DNA of 6,762 bases. Origin: PVC group bacterium (GTDB taxonomy: Bacteria; Verrucomicrobiota; Kiritimatiellia; SS1-B-03-39; UBA6053). The notes under the pieces were generated by a model, which worked only from the letters and a program-made list of their open reading frames with translations, was not told where the DNA came from and searched no databases. Where the stretch lies: assembly GCA_003565035.1 (NCBI GenBank), contig PXDP01000069.1, forward strand, positions 1-6,762. Direction: 5' to 3'. This document shows, piece by piece, positions 5,663 to 6,762 of this stretch (position 1 is the first letter of the stretch; each line of letters starts with the position of its first letter). Position numbers and translations under genes: made by a program.

Positions 5663-5690
5663 TGGACATCAGGGGATTCGGCAATATAAA
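5663..5690 (+). promoter_or_regulatory. Candidate promoter for the CbiX-like gene
   Basis: TGGACA (5663-5668), one base off the -35 consensus, is followed after 16 bases by TATAAA (5685-5690), one base off the -10 consensus. The predicted first base is 5697, exactly the A of the ATG, so the transcript would be leaderless. The only purine-rich candidate ribosome site, AGGGGA (5671-5676), is 20 bases from the ATG and would not be transcribed. Confidence -1.
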
Positions 5691-5696
5691 AGAATC

Positions 5697-6446
5697 ATGT
5701 CAAACACCCCTCCCCGTCAAGCCCTGGTTCTGGTTGGCCACGGAAGCGCCCGGAATCCCGGCACCCGCAAACCAATCTGCGCAAATGTTCAGAGACTCAA
5801 GGCTCTCAATCTGTTCAATGAAATTCGCTGTGGACTCTGGAAAGAGGAGCCGCATGTCTCCATCACCCTCGACAAAATCATCAGCGAGGAGGTATTTGTG
5901 GTGCCGTTTTTCATTGCCGACGGTTACTACACCCAAACCGTGATTCCGGAACAGATGCAGCTCAGCGGGGCCCTGACCCGGAAAGGTGGTCAGACCATCC
6001 ACTACACCCGCTCCGTGGGCGGTCATCCCCGCTTTGCGGACCTGTTGCTCAAACACGCCCGGGACGCGGGGTGGAGGCCCGGGGATGCCCTCGTGGTGTT
6101 GGGTCACGGGACCGAACGCAATCCCGCCTCCGGCACAAATGTGTACCTCCAGACCGAACGTATCCGCCGTCAGCACCCCGCCGAGGACATCCGCACGATG
6201 TTCATCGACCAGGCACCCTTTGTTCAGGAGATTTGGGAGGTCTGTTCCGCGCGCCGCATCGTCATCGTGCCCCTCTTCATCGCCGACGGCTGGCACGTCA
6301 CCGAAACCATTCCCGAGGATCTCGGTCTCACGGACGGGCGCGCCGAAAAAGACGGCCGCGAACTCATCCTCACCTCAGCCGTCGGCACCGACCCCGGTCT
6401 GACGGATGTCATCCTCGAGATGGTGCGGGAAATTCAAACACGTTAA
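5697..6446 (+). CDS. Two-domain CbiX/SirB-like sirohydrochlorin chelatase family protein
   Basis: A 249-residue protein made of two repeated CbiX-type halves. The family inserts cobalt or iron into sirohydrochlorin, for cobalamin or siroheme, using two histidines. First half: LVGHGSARNPG at 12-22 (H15), VVPFFIADGYYTQTVIPE at 68-85, RSVGGHPRFADLLL at 105-118. Second half: VLGHGTERNPASG at 134-146 (H137), IVPLFIADGWHVTETIPE at 190-207 (H200), TSAVGTDPGLTDVIL at 226-240. The second half keeps both expected ligands; in the first the second histidine is replaced by tyrosine (Y78 aligned with H200), so the active site, if any, is probably in the C-terminal half. Length is close to that of two-domain CbiX proteins. 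No cobalamin or siroheme gene is next to it, so a true chelatase role is not supported by context. The start at 5697 lacks a Shine-Dalgarno but fits the promoter. The array at 6465 starts 18 bp after its stop. Confidence -1.
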   Translation: MSNTPPRQALVLVGHGSARNPGTRKPICANVQRLKALNLFNEIRCGLWKEEPHVSITLDKIISEEVFVVPFFIADGYYTQTVIPEQMQLSGALTRKGGQTIHYTRSVGGHPRFADLLLKHARDAGWRPGDALVVLGHGTERNPASGTNVYLQTERIRRQHPAEDIRTMFIDQAPFVQEIWEVCSARRIVIVPLFIADGWHVTETIPEDLGLTDGRAEKDGRELILTSAVGTDPGLTDVILEMVREIQTR

Positions 6447-6464
6447 CAGCAGCAAAGAGAGTAA

Positions 6465-6762
6465 CCGGTTGTGCATTGGGGACCGCCGATCGCTGATCGG
6501 CCATCGGGGTCGGCCGTAGCCGGCCGCTATGCCAATCGGCGATTGGCGGTCCTTTACCTGGGAGCCAGTTGCGCATTGGGGACCGCCGATCGCTGATCGG
6601 CAATTGGGGCCGGCCGTAGCCGGCCGCTATGCCAATCGGCGATTGGCGGTCCTTTACCTGGGAGCCGGTTGTGCATTGGGGACCGCCGATCGCTGATCGG
6701 CAATTGGGGCCGGCCGTAGCCGGCCGCTATGCCAATCGGCGATTGGCGGTCCTTTACCTGGG
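6465..6762. repeat. Tandem array of a 100-bp hairpin unit, three copies visible
   Basis: Units run from about 6461/6465, 6561 and 6661, each exactly 100 bp; bases 6761-6762 begin another, so the array continues beyond the window. Units 2 and 3 differ at only two positions (6567, 6572); unit 1 differs from unit 2 at about seven, clustered at its left edge and at 6502-6510. Each unit contains three small perfect or near-perfect hairpins: GCCGATC-GCT-GATCGGC (6485-6501), GGTCGGC-CGTA-GCCGGCC (6508-6525; GGCCGGC in units 2 and 3) and GCCAATC-GGC-GATTGGC (6531-6547). The whole stretch from GACCGCC (6481) to GGCGGTC (6551) is also one long imperfect palindrome with the CGTA at its tip. Corresponding spans are 6581-6651 and 6681-6751. 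The period is not a multiple of three and I see no credible coding. Nature unknown; it could also end cbiX transcription. Confidence -1.

Noticed and set aside
5700..6296. 198-codon minus-strand frame opposite the CbiX-like gene
   Set aside because: No motifs, and the plus strand shows two clear CbiX halves.
6409..6603. 64-codon minus-strand frame running through the repeat array into the CbiX-like gene
   Set aside because: The 100-bp period shifts the frame from unit to unit, and the frame has no supporting start context.
6465..6762. CRISPR array
   Set aside because: The units are identical along their whole length with no unique spacers, and no cas gene is visible.
6465..6762. Integron attC array
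   Set aside because: I could not find the paired RYYYAAC and GTTRRRY core sites at the ends of the units, and no cassette genes lie between them.

Overview
The window is ordinary-looking, GC-rich bacterial chromosome, dense with genes and with no rRNA, tRNA, insertion sequence or CRISPR array that I can see. The gene set (trpD, an AAA_14/DUF4143 ATPase, an HNH nuclease, a DCC-family thiol oxidoreductase, a YdjM-like membrane protein, a large DUF4914-type P-loop protein and a two-domain CbiX-like protein) would suit a member of the PVC group (Verrucomicrobiota, Kiritimatiellota, Lentisphaerota). That placement is a weak inference from the DUF4914-type gene and general style, not a demonstrated taxonomy.

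Layout. At the left edge is the 5' third of trpD on the minus strand, running off the window. It is divergent from a plus-strand ATPase gene (386-1621); the 95 bp between them hold two overlapping divergent promoter candidates and three consecutive small palindromes. The ATPase gene converges on a block of five minus-strand genes (5501 down to 1629): DUF4914-type P-loop protein, YdjM-like membrane protein, a 55-residue membrane protein overlapping by ATGA with a DCC-family protein, and an HNH nuclease. An AT-rich divergent intergenic region (5502-5696) separates this block from a plus-strand CbiX-like gene (5697-6446). From 6465 to the window end lies a tandem array of an exactly 100-bp unit, three copies visible and continuing outside, each built of nested hairpins.

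How the genes work together. No pathway ties the block together with certainty. The 55-aa membrane protein and the DCC protein are probably translationally coupled. DUF4914 and the YdjM-like gene are 42 bp apart and joined by a long inverted repeat around the second gene's start codon. trpD belongs to tryptophan synthesis and its partners would lie to the left of the window. The CbiX-like gene suggests tetrapyrrole metal insertion, but one half has lost a metal-ligand histidine.

The most unusual things are structural: (1) two strong adjacent hairpins, one with 13-bp perfect arms and flanking A4/T4, lying inside the YdjM-like reading frame between conserved motifs; (2) the 100-bp hairpin array; (3) promoter-like boxes for the ATPase and CbiX genes placed so that transcription would begin at or next to the ATG, suggesting leaderless mRNAs. 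None of these was tested by folding or homology search.
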